Assembly (NCBI GenBank): GCA_007695095.1 | Contig: REEL01000080.1 | Span: 1 to 41,014 of the forward strand | Direction: 5' to 3' | Origin: Chitinophagaceae bacterium | GTDB taxonomy: Bacteria; Bacteroidota; Bacteroidia; Chitinophagales; REEL01 | Length of the DNA stretch: 41,014 bases | Shown here: positions 25,332 through 33,706 of the stretch, in pieces | Layout: each line of letters starts with the position of its first letter | How positions within the stretch are numbered: the first letter of the stretch is position 1 | The notes under the pieces: model-generated | Database searches by the model: none | Told to the model about the DNA's origin: nothing | What the model saw: the letters and a program-made list of their open reading frames with translations, nothing else | Translations under genes and position numbers: made by a program

Positions 25332-26192
25332 ATGATAAAGATTATTGAATGTCCGAGAGATGCAATGCAAGGCATAAAGCAATATATTCCGGTTGCGGAC
25401 AAAGTGCGTTATTTACAGTCACTTATTGAGGTCGGATTTGATACCCTTGATTGCGGAAGTTTTGTCAATCCAAAAGCAGTTCCTCAAATGGCTGATACAG
25501 CAAAGGTGCTGGATTCTTTAGATTTAGATAAAAGTGAAACGGAGATTTCTGTTATAGTTGCTAATGTGCGCGGCTCTCAGGAAGCTGTGAAGTTTTCAAT
25601 GGTGGATATACTAGGGTTTCCTTTTTCTGTGTCAGAAACTTTTCAGTATCGAAATACAAATGCAAGTATAGAGGAAGCTTTTTTACGAATAGAAGCAATT
25701 CAAAGGCTTTGTGTAATTCACAATAAGAAAATGCTGATTTATATTTCCATGGGCTTTGGAAATCCTTACGGAGACCCATGGGAACCTGAAGTTGTGGGTG
25801 ATTGGGTAAGGAAATTAAAGGAGTTAGGGATTAAAGATTTTTCTATTGCAGATACGGTAGGTCTGGCAGATAAAGAATCTATAAAATATATATTCAGTTA
25901 TCTTACAAAAGAATTTGAAGATTTAAATTTTAGCGCACATTTTCATACATCACCGGATAACTGGAGAGAGAAAATTGAAGCAGCTCACCAGAGTGGCTGC
26001 CAAATATTTGAAGGAGCAATTAAAGGTTTTGGAGGTTGCCCTATGGCAAAAGATGAGTTAGTAGGTAATATGCCTACGGAGAATATTATTGAATATTTTC
26101 ATGAAAAAGATATACCTTTAAATTTGTCCAGGCAAGCATTAGAGAAAGCAATATCGCTAAGTCTGGATATTTTTCCTGTTCAGGTAAACTAA
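25332..26192 (+). CDS. Hydroxymethylglutaryl-CoA lyase (HMGL-like)
   Basis: The 286-residue TIM-barrel enzyme of the HMGL-like family would cleave HMG-CoA to acetoacetate and acetyl-CoA in leucine degradation. It shows IIECPRDAMQGIKQYIP at the N-terminus (R-D-x-x-Q catalytic/metal motif), GFDTLDCGSFVNPKAVPQM, the metal-binding HFHTS (HxH) near 195, and the loop GFGGCPMAKDELVGNMPTEN with the active-site Cys. Classical enzymes have HxHD and GGCPYA, so Thr and Met replace two positions; these changes are usual in the Bacteroidota branch from memory. The exact substrate is therefore likely but not proven. It lies about 110 bases after leuS and 34 before the next gene. Confidence 0.85.
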   Translation: MIKIIECPRDAMQGIKQYIPVADKVRYLQSLIEVGFDTLDCGSFVNPKAVPQMADTAKVLDSLDLDKSETEISVIVANVRGSQEAVKFSMVDILGFPFSVSETFQYRNTNASIEEAFLRIEAIQRLCVIHNKKMLIYISMGFGNPYGDPWEPEVVGDWVRKLKELGIKDFSIADTVGLADKESIKYIFSYLTKEFEDLNFSAHFHTSPDNWREKIEAAHQSGCQIFEGAIKGFGGCPMAKDELVGNMPTENIIEYFHEKDIPLNLSRQALEKAISLSLDIFPVQVN

Positions 26193-26226
26193 TTTTTAAG
26201 CTTCAAGGATTAAAAAAAAGGAATTT

Positions 26227-27633
26227 ATGCACATTATTAGTCATGGTGCTGCTCAAACTGTAACAGGTAGTTGCCATATTTTAGAAGCAGGCGGATTAAA
26301 AATTCTTCTTGATTGTGGGTTTTTTCAGGGCAAAGGGGTAGAAATGTCAGTTAAAAACAGAAATTTCCCTTTTGACCCCAAAGAAATTGATTTTGTATTA
26401 CTTTCACATGCTCATATTGACCATTCAGGTAATTTGCCTCAACTAGTAAAAAAAGGATTTAAAGGTAAAATCTTCTGTACACATGCCACCTATGAATTGG
26501 CAGAGCTACTTTTACTTGATAGTGCTGCTATACAAATGGCCGATACAGATTACATAAATCAGAAAAGAGCAAAAGAGGGCAGGCCTTTTATTGAGCCTCT
26601 GTATAATGATACTGATGTTTATGAATGTTTACAATATTTTGAAGTTACAGAGTATGCCAGAGATATAGTTTTAAATAAGGCTGTTCAATTTTCATTTACC
26701 AATACCGGTCATATTATTGGCAGTGCTGCCATTCATGTATCAGTATATAATGAAAAGGGTAAAAAGAAAGTTTTTACGTATACCGGTGATATTGGGCGAT
26801 ACAAAAACCGGATTTTAGACTTTCCGGAGGATATTCCCCAATCAGATTTTATTATGTTAGAAGGCACTTACGGTGACAGAGAGCATGATGAAATTGATAC
26901 AGTAGAGAAAAAATTGTTAAAATATGTTGAAGAAACCTGTCTGATTAAAAAAGGAAAGTTGATTATTCCGGCATTTAGTGTAGGCAGAACTCAGGAAATT
27001 ATTTATGTTTTAAACAACTTATCAGAGACCGGTAAGCTACCCCCAATTGATGTTTTCGTAGATAGTCCAATGGCGGTAAATGCTACTGAAATTATGAGAA
27101 GACATGCATATTTATTTAATCCTGAAATTCGCAAAATAATGGAGTCTGAAGACCCTGACCCATTTGGTTTTAACCGGCTTCATTATATCAAAGATGTGAA
27201 AGATTCTATTGCTTTAAACAAAAGAACTGCTCCCTGTATTATAATTTCATCTTCAGGGATGATGGAAGGTGGTAGGGTTAAGCACCACCTTAAACACAAC
27301 ATTGAAAATGAAAACAATTCAATCCTGATTACCGGCTATTGCGAGCCAAGTACTTTAGGTGGACGCATACAAAGTGGGGATAAGCAAGTTAGTATTTACG
27401 GTAGAACTTATGATGTCAATGCCAATGTTTTAACACTGAATGCATTAAGCGCCCATGCTGATGTAAATGAGTTGATGGAGTATGTAACAGTTGGGGATTT
27501 AGTAAAGGTAAAGAAGTTGCTTTTAGTACATGGTTTACCCCAAAGTCTCCTTAGTTTAAAAGGGCGTTGTGAAAGAACAGGTTTTAAAGATGTAATCGTC
27601 TCAGAACCACATAAAGCCTATGAATTGGCATAA
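26227..27633 (+). CDS. Beta-CASP metallo-beta-lactamase RNase-like protein
   Basis: The 468-residue protein is of the CPSF/Ysh1-like beta-CASP group, predicted to cut or trim RNA in the cytoplasm. Zinc-binding motifs in order are SHAHIDHSGNLP (HxHxDH), NTGHIIGSAAIHV and TYTGDIGR. The beta-CASP region includes the VGRTQEIIYVL motif, DSPMA, the SSSGMMEGGRVKHHL segment and a final HADVNEL. All catalytic positions are present. The C-terminus has no KH domain, unlike archaeal relatives. It is probably co-transcribed with the HMG-CoA lyase gene 34 bases upstream and ends at a strong terminator. Confidence 0.92.
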   Translation: MHIISHGAAQTVTGSCHILEAGGLKILLDCGFFQGKGVEMSVKNRNFPFDPKEIDFVLLSHAHIDHSGNLPQLVKKGFKGKIFCTHATYELAELLLLDSAAIQMADTDYINQKRAKEGRPFIEPLYNDTDVYECLQYFEVTEYARDIVLNKAVQFSFTNTGHIIGSAAIHVSVYNEKGKKKVFTYTGDIGRYKNRILDFPEDIPQSDFIMLEGTYGDREHDEIDTVEKKLLKYVEETCLIKKGKLIIPAFSVGRTQEIIYVLNNLSETGKLPPIDVFVDSPMAVNATEIMRRHAYLFNPEIRKIMESEDPDPFGFNRLHYIKDVKDSIALNKRTAPCIIISSSGMMEGGRVKHHLKHNIENENNSILITGYCEPSTLGGRIQSGDKQVSIYGRTYDVNANVLTLNALSAHADVNELMEYVTVGDLVKVKKLLLVHGLPQSLLSLKGRCERTGFKDVIVSEPHKAYELA

Positions 27634-27670
27634 AAAAAGGTGCTTATAACTTTATAAACACCTTTTTTTT
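27632..27670. terminator. Bidirectional intrinsic terminator
   Basis: AAAAAAAGGTG and CACCTTTTTTTT flank a stem-loop (with TTATAA as part of the inner stem) between the stops of two convergent genes (27633 and 27688). A-rich and T-rich arms on both sides suit termination in both directions. Confidence 0.85.
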
Positions 27671-27687
27671 AATTTTGAAAACTAAAC

Positions 27688-28914
27688 TTATCTGTTGATA
27701 ACGAAATTAGAATTACTCAAAATTTGACCTTCAGCATCTCTTACAATCAGGAAGTAAGAACCGGCTATCAGTTTATTTACTTCAATGATATGAATTGAGT
27801 TTGTTACTTTATTTTCAATCAAAACTCTACCTTGTAAGTCAACAACCTGTGTTACCAAATCATTTGTTTCTATAAACTCAGTAAACTCAATATTCAGTTT
27901 ATTATCTGCAGGATTTGGGTAAAGATTAACCAATACCTTTTCAGTAGACAAATTTACTACGCTGTTAAATGGAGATACAACAACTTCTACAGTATTAGAA
28001 GAGCAAAATACCGGTGTTCCGTCATCACATACAGTATATTCAAAACTGTCGGTTCCGGTAAATCCGGCATTCGGAGTATAAGTAACTGTTCCGTCACCAT
28101 TATCGGTAACCGTACCATTAGCAGGGTCTGAAAGATTGTCAACTACAACATTATCTCCGTCACAATCAAATGTATTAGCTAATATATCAATTATAACAGA
28201 TTGATCTTGAACTACCGTTGCATTTATAGCATTTGCTTCGGGAGCAGTATTTGTGTTAGTACCTGAAACTGAAACATTATCAATATTCAGTACACTGCCG
28301 GGAGTTCCGTCAGCACCATTAGAAGATGCAAATGCAATTAATAAGGTATCAGGCATATCACAACTTGTATAAACAAAATCAATAGAAAATTCAGTAAAGG
28401 TATTTTGTAAATTACTTGGTTGATAAACCGCTGAACCTATAATTTCACCGTCTTTCTTAGCAAAAGCTAAAATAGCAGCAGTGTCTACACCTGCCGGGAC
28501 ATATCTGTAAAAACCGGAAAAAGTAGCATAACGCTGATTTATTGGAGTTCCACCGGTAATTAATTCGTCCAATTCAAAGTTTCCGGAAATTAAAGCAGCT
28601 TGATCTACTACAATCTCACCGTTAGTTACTGCACCGGGAACATCAAAAGATATAAAACCGGCATTAATATTACCTGTTTCCATTCTAACTGAGTAGCTTC
28701 CGGTGTGAACATTAACATCATCTTTAGTTACGAAAGTTTCACTAATTGGAATAGGTTCAGTGATGTTAGTAATTGGGTTAGTCGTATTCCAGCCATCCGG
28801 CTCTTCATAATCACCGTAATCTGTCCAGTTTTCAAATGTTGGGTTTAAAATTTGGGCAGTAATAATAAGAGTGCTTGCTAAAAAGCAAATCAGGGTTAGA
28901 TAAACATTTTTCAT
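27688..28914 (-). CDS. T9SS-secreted PCMD-like / cadherin-type repeat protein
   Basis: The 408-residue secreted protein starts at ATG 28914, giving a clean signal peptide (YLTLICFLASTLIITAQ). Residues about 22-225 resemble PCMD, a Bacteroidota carbohydrate-related beta-sandwich: FENWTDYGDYEEPDGWNTTN, then VHTGSYSVRMET. A Big_9-like repeat follows (about 235-320, GDGTVTYTPNAGFTGTDSFE). The last 75 residues are a type IX secretion sorting domain (LYPNPADNKLNIEF, QVVDLQGRVL, GSYFLIVRD). It is probably exported across the outer membrane and retained or released there. Binding of glycans is inference. A promoter-like element lies upstream. The first ATG at 28950 would put 12 polar residues before the signal. 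Confidence 0.88.
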   Translation of the reverse strand: MKNVYLTLICFLASTLIITAQILNPTFENWTDYGDYEEPDGWNTTNPITNITEPIPISETFVTKDDVNVHTGSYSVRMETGNINAGFISFDVPGAVTNGEIVVDQAALISGNFELDELITGGTPINQRYATFSGFYRYVPAGVDTAAILAFAKKDGEIIGSAVYQPSNLQNTFTEFSIDFVYTSCDMPDTLLIAFASSNGADGTPGSVLNIDNVSVSGTNTNTAPEANAINATVVQDQSVIIDILANTFDCDGDNVVVDNLSDPANGTVTDNGDGTVTYTPNAGFTGTDSFEYTVCDDGTPVFCSSNTVEVVVSPFNSVVNLSTEKVLVNLYPNPADNKLNIEFTEFIETNDLVTQVVDLQGRVLIENKVTNSIHIIEVNKLIAGSYFLIVRDAEGQILSNSNFVINR

Positions 28915-28938
28915 AGTGTTAATTGTTTTATTTTTTAA

Positions 28939-28967
28939 CAAAAATAACAAAATACTTCACTTTACAA
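28939..28967 (-). promoter_or_regulatory. Bacteroidota-type promoter of the T9SS protein gene
   Basis: On the minus strand TTG (28967-28965) is followed after 18 bases by TATTTTTG (28946-28939), matching TAnnTTTG. Transcription would begin around 28932, about 18 bases before the chosen ATG at 28914. This supports the downstream start codon over the one at 28950, which lies above this promoter. Confidence 0.6.
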
Positions 28968-29013
28968 GCCTTTTTAGTGGTTTTGTGAGCTAACAAAGCT
29001 GTTTGATACTTTT

Positions 29014-30060
29014 TTAATCTATTTTCTTTGTCTTGATATTGAGGCTTTTAAAAGTTTTATATTTTTTAATAAAGTAGGAGTAAATGATTGATTTGTCATA
29101 TAAGCCGTTATTATTGAAGTCATTATGCTTCTTGAGCAGCTTTCTTTTTTTTAACCAGTAATTCCATTCTTTATAAACACTGATATGAGCTTTTAAAATT
29201 GCTCCTATATCGCTGAATTTACCTTCCGAGAGACTTTTTAAGGCTGCGATGCCATCCAGGATTAAACGTAAAAATATCGTTCGCTTAAACTTTTGGTCAG
29301 GCAGGTTTTTAATGAGCATTCTCAAGCTATTTCTGAAATTCAGGAAAGTCTTCCTGGGGTTTCCCTGAGGCAAACTTCCGCCTCCAACATGATAAACTTT
29401 TGATTCAGTTATACAAATAATTCTTTTGCCTTTGTTTTTTAGTCGCCAGCATAAATCTATTTCTTCCATATGTGCAAAGAAGTCTTTATCTAATCCGCCG
29501 GCTTCATGAAAATCATCTGCACGCACAAACATACAAGCACCGGTAGCCCAAAAGATTTCAATACTTTCATCATATTGATTCTCATTTTTTTCTAAGGAAT
29601 CAAAAATTCTGCCCCGACAAAAGGGATAACCCAATTTATCAATAAATCCACCTGCCGCACCTGCGTATTCAAAATAATCTCTATTTTTCTCATCTAAAAT
29701 TAGTGGTTGGGCTGCAGATATATTTTTATCTTTTTCCATTCCGGCAATTACCGGCTCTATCCAGTCAGGTTCAACTTCAACATCCTGATTCAGCAATACG
29801 TAGTAATCTGCTTTTATTTTTTTCAAACCCTCATTATACCCGCCTGCAAACCCCAGATTTTCTTCTAAAATTATAGATTTTACCTCCGGAAAATTGCTTT
29901 TCAAAAAGTCTTCGGTTCCATCATTTGAAGCATTGTCTATAACCCAGTATTCTGCATTTGGGTAAGTTGTCTTAAGCAAAGGTGGCAGAAAACGCTTTAA
30001 AAAGTGCTGACCTTTCCAGCTTAGAATTACAACTGCAACAAGTGGTAAGTTTTTTTCCAA
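29014..30060 (-). CDS. Family 2 glycosyltransferase
   Basis: The 348-residue GT-A enzyme opens with VAVVILSWKGQHFLKRFLPP, then VIDNASNDGTEDFLKSNFP (nucleotide binding, about 40-58), EENLGFAGGYNEGLK and YYVLLNQDVEVEPDWI, where the usual DxD is represented by QDVEV. WATGACMFVRADDFHEAGGLD and the acidic HMEEIDLCWRLKNKG (catalytic base region) follow. Rhamnosyltransferase-like members look like this. It would transfer a sugar from a nucleotide sugar to a glycan, probably LPS O-antigen or exopolysaccharide. It lies 11 bases after the LysM gene on the same strand, so the two probably share a transcript. Confidence 0.93.
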   Translation of the reverse strand: MEKNLPLVAVVILSWKGQHFLKRFLPPLLKTTYPNAEYWVIDNASNDGTEDFLKSNFPEVKSIILEENLGFAGGYNEGLKKIKADYYVLLNQDVEVEPDWIEPVIAGMEKDKNISAAQPLILDEKNRDYFEYAGAAGGFIDKLGYPFCRGRIFDSLEKNENQYDESIEIFWATGACMFVRADDFHEAGGLDKDFFAHMEEIDLCWRLKNKGKRIICITESKVYHVGGGSLPQGNPRKTFLNFRNSLRMLIKNLPDQKFKRTIFLRLILDGIAALKSLSEGKFSDIGAILKAHISVYKEWNYWLKKRKLLKKHNDFNNNGLYDKSIIYSYFIKKYKTFKSLNIKTKKID

Positions 30061-30071
30061 AATCAGAAAGT

Positions 30072-31388
30072 TTATTCAGGGATGGAAATTTCAACTAAAA
30101 AGCGTTCATCCAAAACATGTAAAACTTTGGCCGCTGACTCAGAAATTTTTATGATTAAGTTTCGGTTTTGGTCTGTAGCCGGCATCCTTCCAATAACTCT
30201 AACGTAGGTTTCTAAATTATTCATTAGATTTCTGACCTTTATTATGCTGCCAATAGGTGCTTCATTTGTTAAAACTAAAAAGTGTTCCTCGCGACCGGTA
30301 TCTTCTATCCAGGAAGCAATTCCTCTTTTTTCAAGCATTCTGTTTGTTTCACTGATTTTTGATTGAAACGTATTACGGTATTCATTGATCACCGGATTGT
30401 CTCTTGGATCCGGCCTTACAGGCTCAGATATATCTAATTCTGAATCCTCCGTTTCTGTAAATGCAAGACTTTCTTCAGTTTGTTCCTCTATTTCTGGCAT
30501 TTCTGTACGGCCACCTTCAGTCATGCCGACTTTTAACAATTGTCCTGCCTGCAAATTGTCTGATTGTAATTGATTCCATTGCCTGATTTTCTTCGGATTT
30601 CTAAATCCATATTCACGTGCTATCGAAAATAAAGTTTCTCCGCCTTTTACCTGATGGTATGCCCATCCGTCTTCCCGCTGAAAATCATCTACAATTTTTT
30701 CTTCCCGGGAAGGCACAATTTCTATGTCTTCAACATCTGTGTATATAATAAGTATCTGACCAACGCTTAAAGCATCGTCTTCAAGTTGGTTCCACTCCCT
30801 TATTGGGGCAGGGCTTGGAAGACCATATTGTCTGGCAATTGAAAAGAGACCTTCACCCTGAGATACTTCATGTCGAATAAAATTTTCTGTAGGTTCAGCC
30901 GGTCGGGATTCACTGACCGTTGCGGGTATATTCAATGGTATAACTAATACCTGCCCTAATTGTAATGGCTTATCCTTAAGTATAGGATTTTTTTCCCGAA
31001 TTAGACTTTCTGAGGAATTATATTTTCTGCTGAGCGAGAAAAAAGTCTCTCCAACATCAACTTTATGCAACCTAAATTGTCTTTTACCATCAGTAAGTAA
31101 AGGATTTTCCTTGGCTAAGTCTTCAAATTTTGCTATTTCTACCGGAACTTTTATTAAATCTCCTATTTTTACATCAGTAGCAACATTTTGAATTTCATTG
31201 AGAGAAAGTATTTCCTGAGCCGGAACATTATACTTTCTGGCTATTGAATATACAGTTTCCCCGGATTGTATATCATGTAAAATCATTAAGGGGGTATCTG
31301 CTTTTACAGTTGTAAAAATCAGTAAAAAGAAAAAACTTAAAAGGGTATAAGTAAATCTTCTAAAAAAATAAAAAAAATTAGCTTTCAT
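30072..31388 (-). CDS. Multi-LysM protein with C-terminal RlpA-like barrel
   Basis: The 438-residue protein has a signal peptide (about 1-30, ending TVKA-D) and four LysM modules. They start near residues 35, 107, 168 and 244 (HDIQSGETVYSIARKYNVPA, HKVDVGETFFSLSRKYNSSE, HEVSQGEGLFSIARQYGLPS, HQVKGGETLFSIAREYGFRN). An acidic linker (about 290-330) precedes a C-terminal domain (about 345-438) with GIASWIE, APIGSIIKVRNLMNNLE and ISESAAKVLHVLDERFLVEI, which resembles the RlpA double-psi beta-barrel. It probably binds peptidoglycan in the periplasm; the barrel may be a lytic or structural module. The RlpA catalytic Asp is not obvious. It is the first gene of the pair with the glycosyltransferase. 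Confidence 0.87.
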   Translation of the reverse strand: MKANFFYFFRRFTYTLLSFFFLLIFTTVKADTPLMILHDIQSGETVYSIARKYNVPAQEILSLNEIQNVATDVKIGDLIKVPVEIAKFEDLAKENPLLTDGKRQFRLHKVDVGETFFSLSRKYNSSESLIREKNPILKDKPLQLGQVLVIPLNIPATVSESRPAEPTENFIRHEVSQGEGLFSIARQYGLPSPAPIREWNQLEDDALSVGQILIIYTDVEDIEIVPSREEKIVDDFQREDGWAYHQVKGGETLFSIAREYGFRNPKKIRQWNQLQSDNLQAGQLLKVGMTEGGRTEMPEIEEQTEESLAFTETEDSELDISEPVRPDPRDNPVINEYRNTFQSKISETNRMLEKRGIASWIEDTGREEHFLVLTNEAPIGSIIKVRNLMNNLETYVRVIGRMPATDQNRNLIIKISESAAKVLHVLDERFLVEISIPE

Positions 31389-31512
31389 AAAATCTTTAAA
31401 ACTTAAATTATGTTTAATTAAAAAACTACCAATTCATTGTTTTAATTTTACAGAATTGAATAAATCCTAAAAATAATATCTGAATCAACAATTTGGAACA
31501 AATACAAAAGTA

Positions 31513-32910
31513 ATGGTAAAGAATAACATCTCCTTTTATACGATAAAAAAAATATGCACAATTAGCTTTTTGTTGTGTAGTCTTTTTTTACTTCTGAGTC
31601 TTAATCAGTCTGAGGCAACAGAACCCCGACCATTGGATGAGAAAATAGTTTATTTCTTTGAATTAAATGAGGATATAATGCCCGCTGCTGAAAGAAGAGT
31701 CACCAGAGCACTGGCAGAAGCAGAAGAAAAGAACGCTGATATCGTTTTAATGCGGGTAAATACCTACGGTGGAATGGTAAATGTTGCAGACTCCATCAGA
31801 ACGATGATGCTGAATGCAAGACCGACAACGGTTGCCTGGATAAAAAATAATGCTGCTTCAGCCGGAGCATTGATTTCAATTGCCTGTGATAGTATATACA
31901 TGAGTAGAGGCTCTAATATTGGCGCAGCTACAGTTGTGAATCAAACCGGTGAGCAAATGCCTGACAAATATCAGTCTTATATGCGTAGTATGATGCGTTC
32001 GACAGCTATGGCAAAAAATAGAGATCCTCTAATTGCGGAGGCTATGGTTGATGAAACCGTTGAGATTGAGGGAATCATTGATGCCGGCAAAATTCTAACT
32101 TTTACCGGTGAAGAGGCTTTAGCAGCCGGATTTATTGAAGGAAAGGCTGAAAGCATTGAAGAGGTGCTTAGTAATATGGGGATAGAGAATTATACACTAC
32201 ACCGTTATGAAACTTCATTTACTGAAAGCATTATAAATTTTTTATTGAATCCCCTGGTAAACAGCATTTTGCTTTTAGTAATCATAGGTGGTTTATATTT
32301 TGAATTACAAACACCCGGAGTTGGGTTCCCTATTATCGCTTCTGTTGTAGCAGCTACATTATATTTTGGCCCTTTGTATATAGAAGGTATGGCAGCCAAC
32401 TGGGAAATACTTCTGTTTATTGTAGGTATTTTGCTCATAGCACTCGAGATTTTTGTTATTCCCGGCTTTGGAGTAGCCGGAGTCTCCGGAATAATTGTAA
32501 CAGTCACTGCACTCACCCTTGCGCTTATTCAAAACGACGGACTGGATTTTTCTTTCCCCGGAATGGAAAATGTAGCTTTTGCTTTTTTTAGGGTATCCAT
32601 TACCTTGCTGGTGTCTATAGGTATAATAATTTTTATGGGTGGGAATATTGCCAATCTCAGATTTTTTCAAAAGATGATACTGGCAGATGTTCAGGATAAA
32701 AATGAAGGCTATACAAGCGCAGATTTTTCTTTAAGAGATCTTGTTGGTAGCCAAGGATTAGCCGTATCGGACTTCAGACCTTCGGGGAAAATCGAAATTG
32801 GTGATGAGCAGTATTTTGCTGTTTCAGATGCCGAATGGATAAAAAAAGGAGAAAGGATTCAGGTTGTTTCTCTTAAAGGTTCTAATCTTGTTGTTAAGAA
32901 GGTGAAATGA
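31513..32910 (+). CDS. NfeD/ClpP-class membrane serine protease
   Basis: The 465-residue protein has a signal or first helix (about 12-31) and a ClpP-like protease domain (about 42-220) with NTYGGMVNVADSIRTMM and the serine motif NNAASAGALISIACD (Ser116 as likely nucleophile). A Lys in the MPDKYQSYMRS segment (near 152) corresponds to the catalytic Lys of the STOPP/1510-N family. Several membrane helices follow (about 235-380). The C-terminal NfeD-type OB domain (about 400-465) has DLVGSQGLAVSDFRPSGKIE and GERIQVV. Family members cut membrane proteins such as stomatins and affect envelope quality control. No stomatin gene is adjacent. Confidence 0.9.
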   Translation: MVKNNISFYTIKKICTISFLLCSLFLLLSLNQSEATEPRPLDEKIVYFFELNEDIMPAAERRVTRALAEAEEKNADIVLMRVNTYGGMVNVADSIRTMMLNARPTTVAWIKNNAASAGALISIACDSIYMSRGSNIGAATVVNQTGEQMPDKYQSYMRSMMRSTAMAKNRDPLIAEAMVDETVEIEGIIDAGKILTFTGEEALAAGFIEGKAESIEEVLSNMGIENYTLHRYETSFTESIINFLLNPLVNSILLLVIIGGLYFELQTPGVGFPIIASVVAATLYFGPLYIEGMAANWEILLFIVGILLIALEIFVIPGFGVAGVSGIIVTVTALTLALIQNDGLDFSFPGMENVAFAFFRVSITLLVSIGIIIFMGGNIANLRFFQKMILADVQDKNEGYTSADFSLRDLVGSQGLAVSDFRPSGKIEIGDEQYFAVSDAEWIKKGERIQVVSLKGSNLVVKKVK

Positions 32911-32956
32911 TTGAAGTCAATAATCCGCCATTTTTTTAGCGTATTTATTTTTATAT

Positions 32957-33706
32957 ATGGCCAATAGAAAAATAGCAATAATTCCTGCAAGATACGGGTC
33001 AACTCGTTTTCCGGGGAAGCCTCTGGCATTGATTTCAAACAAAAGTATGATTCAGAGAGTTTATGAGAATTGTATCAGTTGCGGGATATTTGATGATGTG
33101 ATTATAGCAACAGATGATGAACGCATATTAAATCATGCGGCTACTTTTGGTGCTAATGCGGTAAAAACCGACAAATATCATCCAAACGGAACTTTGAGGT
33201 GTATAGAAGTAGTTGAAAAAATCAATCTAAAGGAAGCCTGGATGTTTAATATACAGGGGGATGAACCGTTTTTACATCATGAAAATTTAAATGAACTTAG
33301 CCGATTTTGCAGTAAAGTGGAAAATGCAGTGGTAACTATGTATGATGAAATAGAAACTTTAAATAGTTATCAAAATCCTAATGTTGTAAAATTAGTACAG
33401 AACAAAAACCAAAAAGTAAATTATTTCAGCAGAGCGCCAATTCCATTTGATATTAACAATGTAATTAATTTCCCTTCTCCTTATGTAAAGAGACATATAG
33501 GTATTTATGCTTTTTCAGTGAGTATTTTACAAAAAATAAAAAACCTTGAAATTTCAGCTTTGGCTCAGATTGAAAATTTAGAGCAATTGACCTGGCTTAA
33601 TGAAGGAATAGATATTTATGCCGTTGAAGCAAAGCATCCGAATGGTCCGTCTGTTGATTCTCCGGATGACATTCAAAAAGCAGAGATTTTTTTAGCCGAC
33701 CATTAA
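32957..33706 (+). CDS. kdsB: CMP-Kdo synthetase (3-deoxy-manno-octulosonate cytidylyltransferase)
   Basis: The 249-residue cytoplasmic enzyme activates Kdo with CTP for lipid A-core synthesis. IIPARYGSTRFPGKPLALI opens the protein (nucleotide loop), then VIIATDDERI, NIQGDEPFL with the metal-binding Asp, and KRHIGIYAFS; WLNEGIDIYAVE and VDSPDDIQKAE toward the end are also kdsB hallmarks. This shows the organism makes Kdo-containing LPS. It starts 46 bases after the NfeD gene on the same strand. Its last 15 bases overlap, tail to tail, with the LuxE-like gene on the other strand. Confidence 0.95.
   Translation: MANRKIAIIPARYGSTRFPGKPLALISNKSMIQRVYENCISCGIFDDVIIATDDERILNHAATFGANAVKTDKYHPNGTLRCIEVVEKINLKEAWMFNIQGDEPFLHHENLNELSRFCSKVENAVVTMYDEIETLNSYQNPNVVKLVQNKNQKVNYFSRAPIPFDINNVINFPSPYVKRHIGIYAFSVSILQKIKNLEISALAQIENLEQLTWLNEGIDIYAVEAKHPNGPSVDSPDDIQKAEIFLADH

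Noticed and set aside
32205-32670. Two overlapping minus-strand frames of 103 codons
   Set aside because: Both are antisense to the membrane part of the NfeD/ClpP-class protease, which has strong motifs; they have no protein-like pattern of their own.
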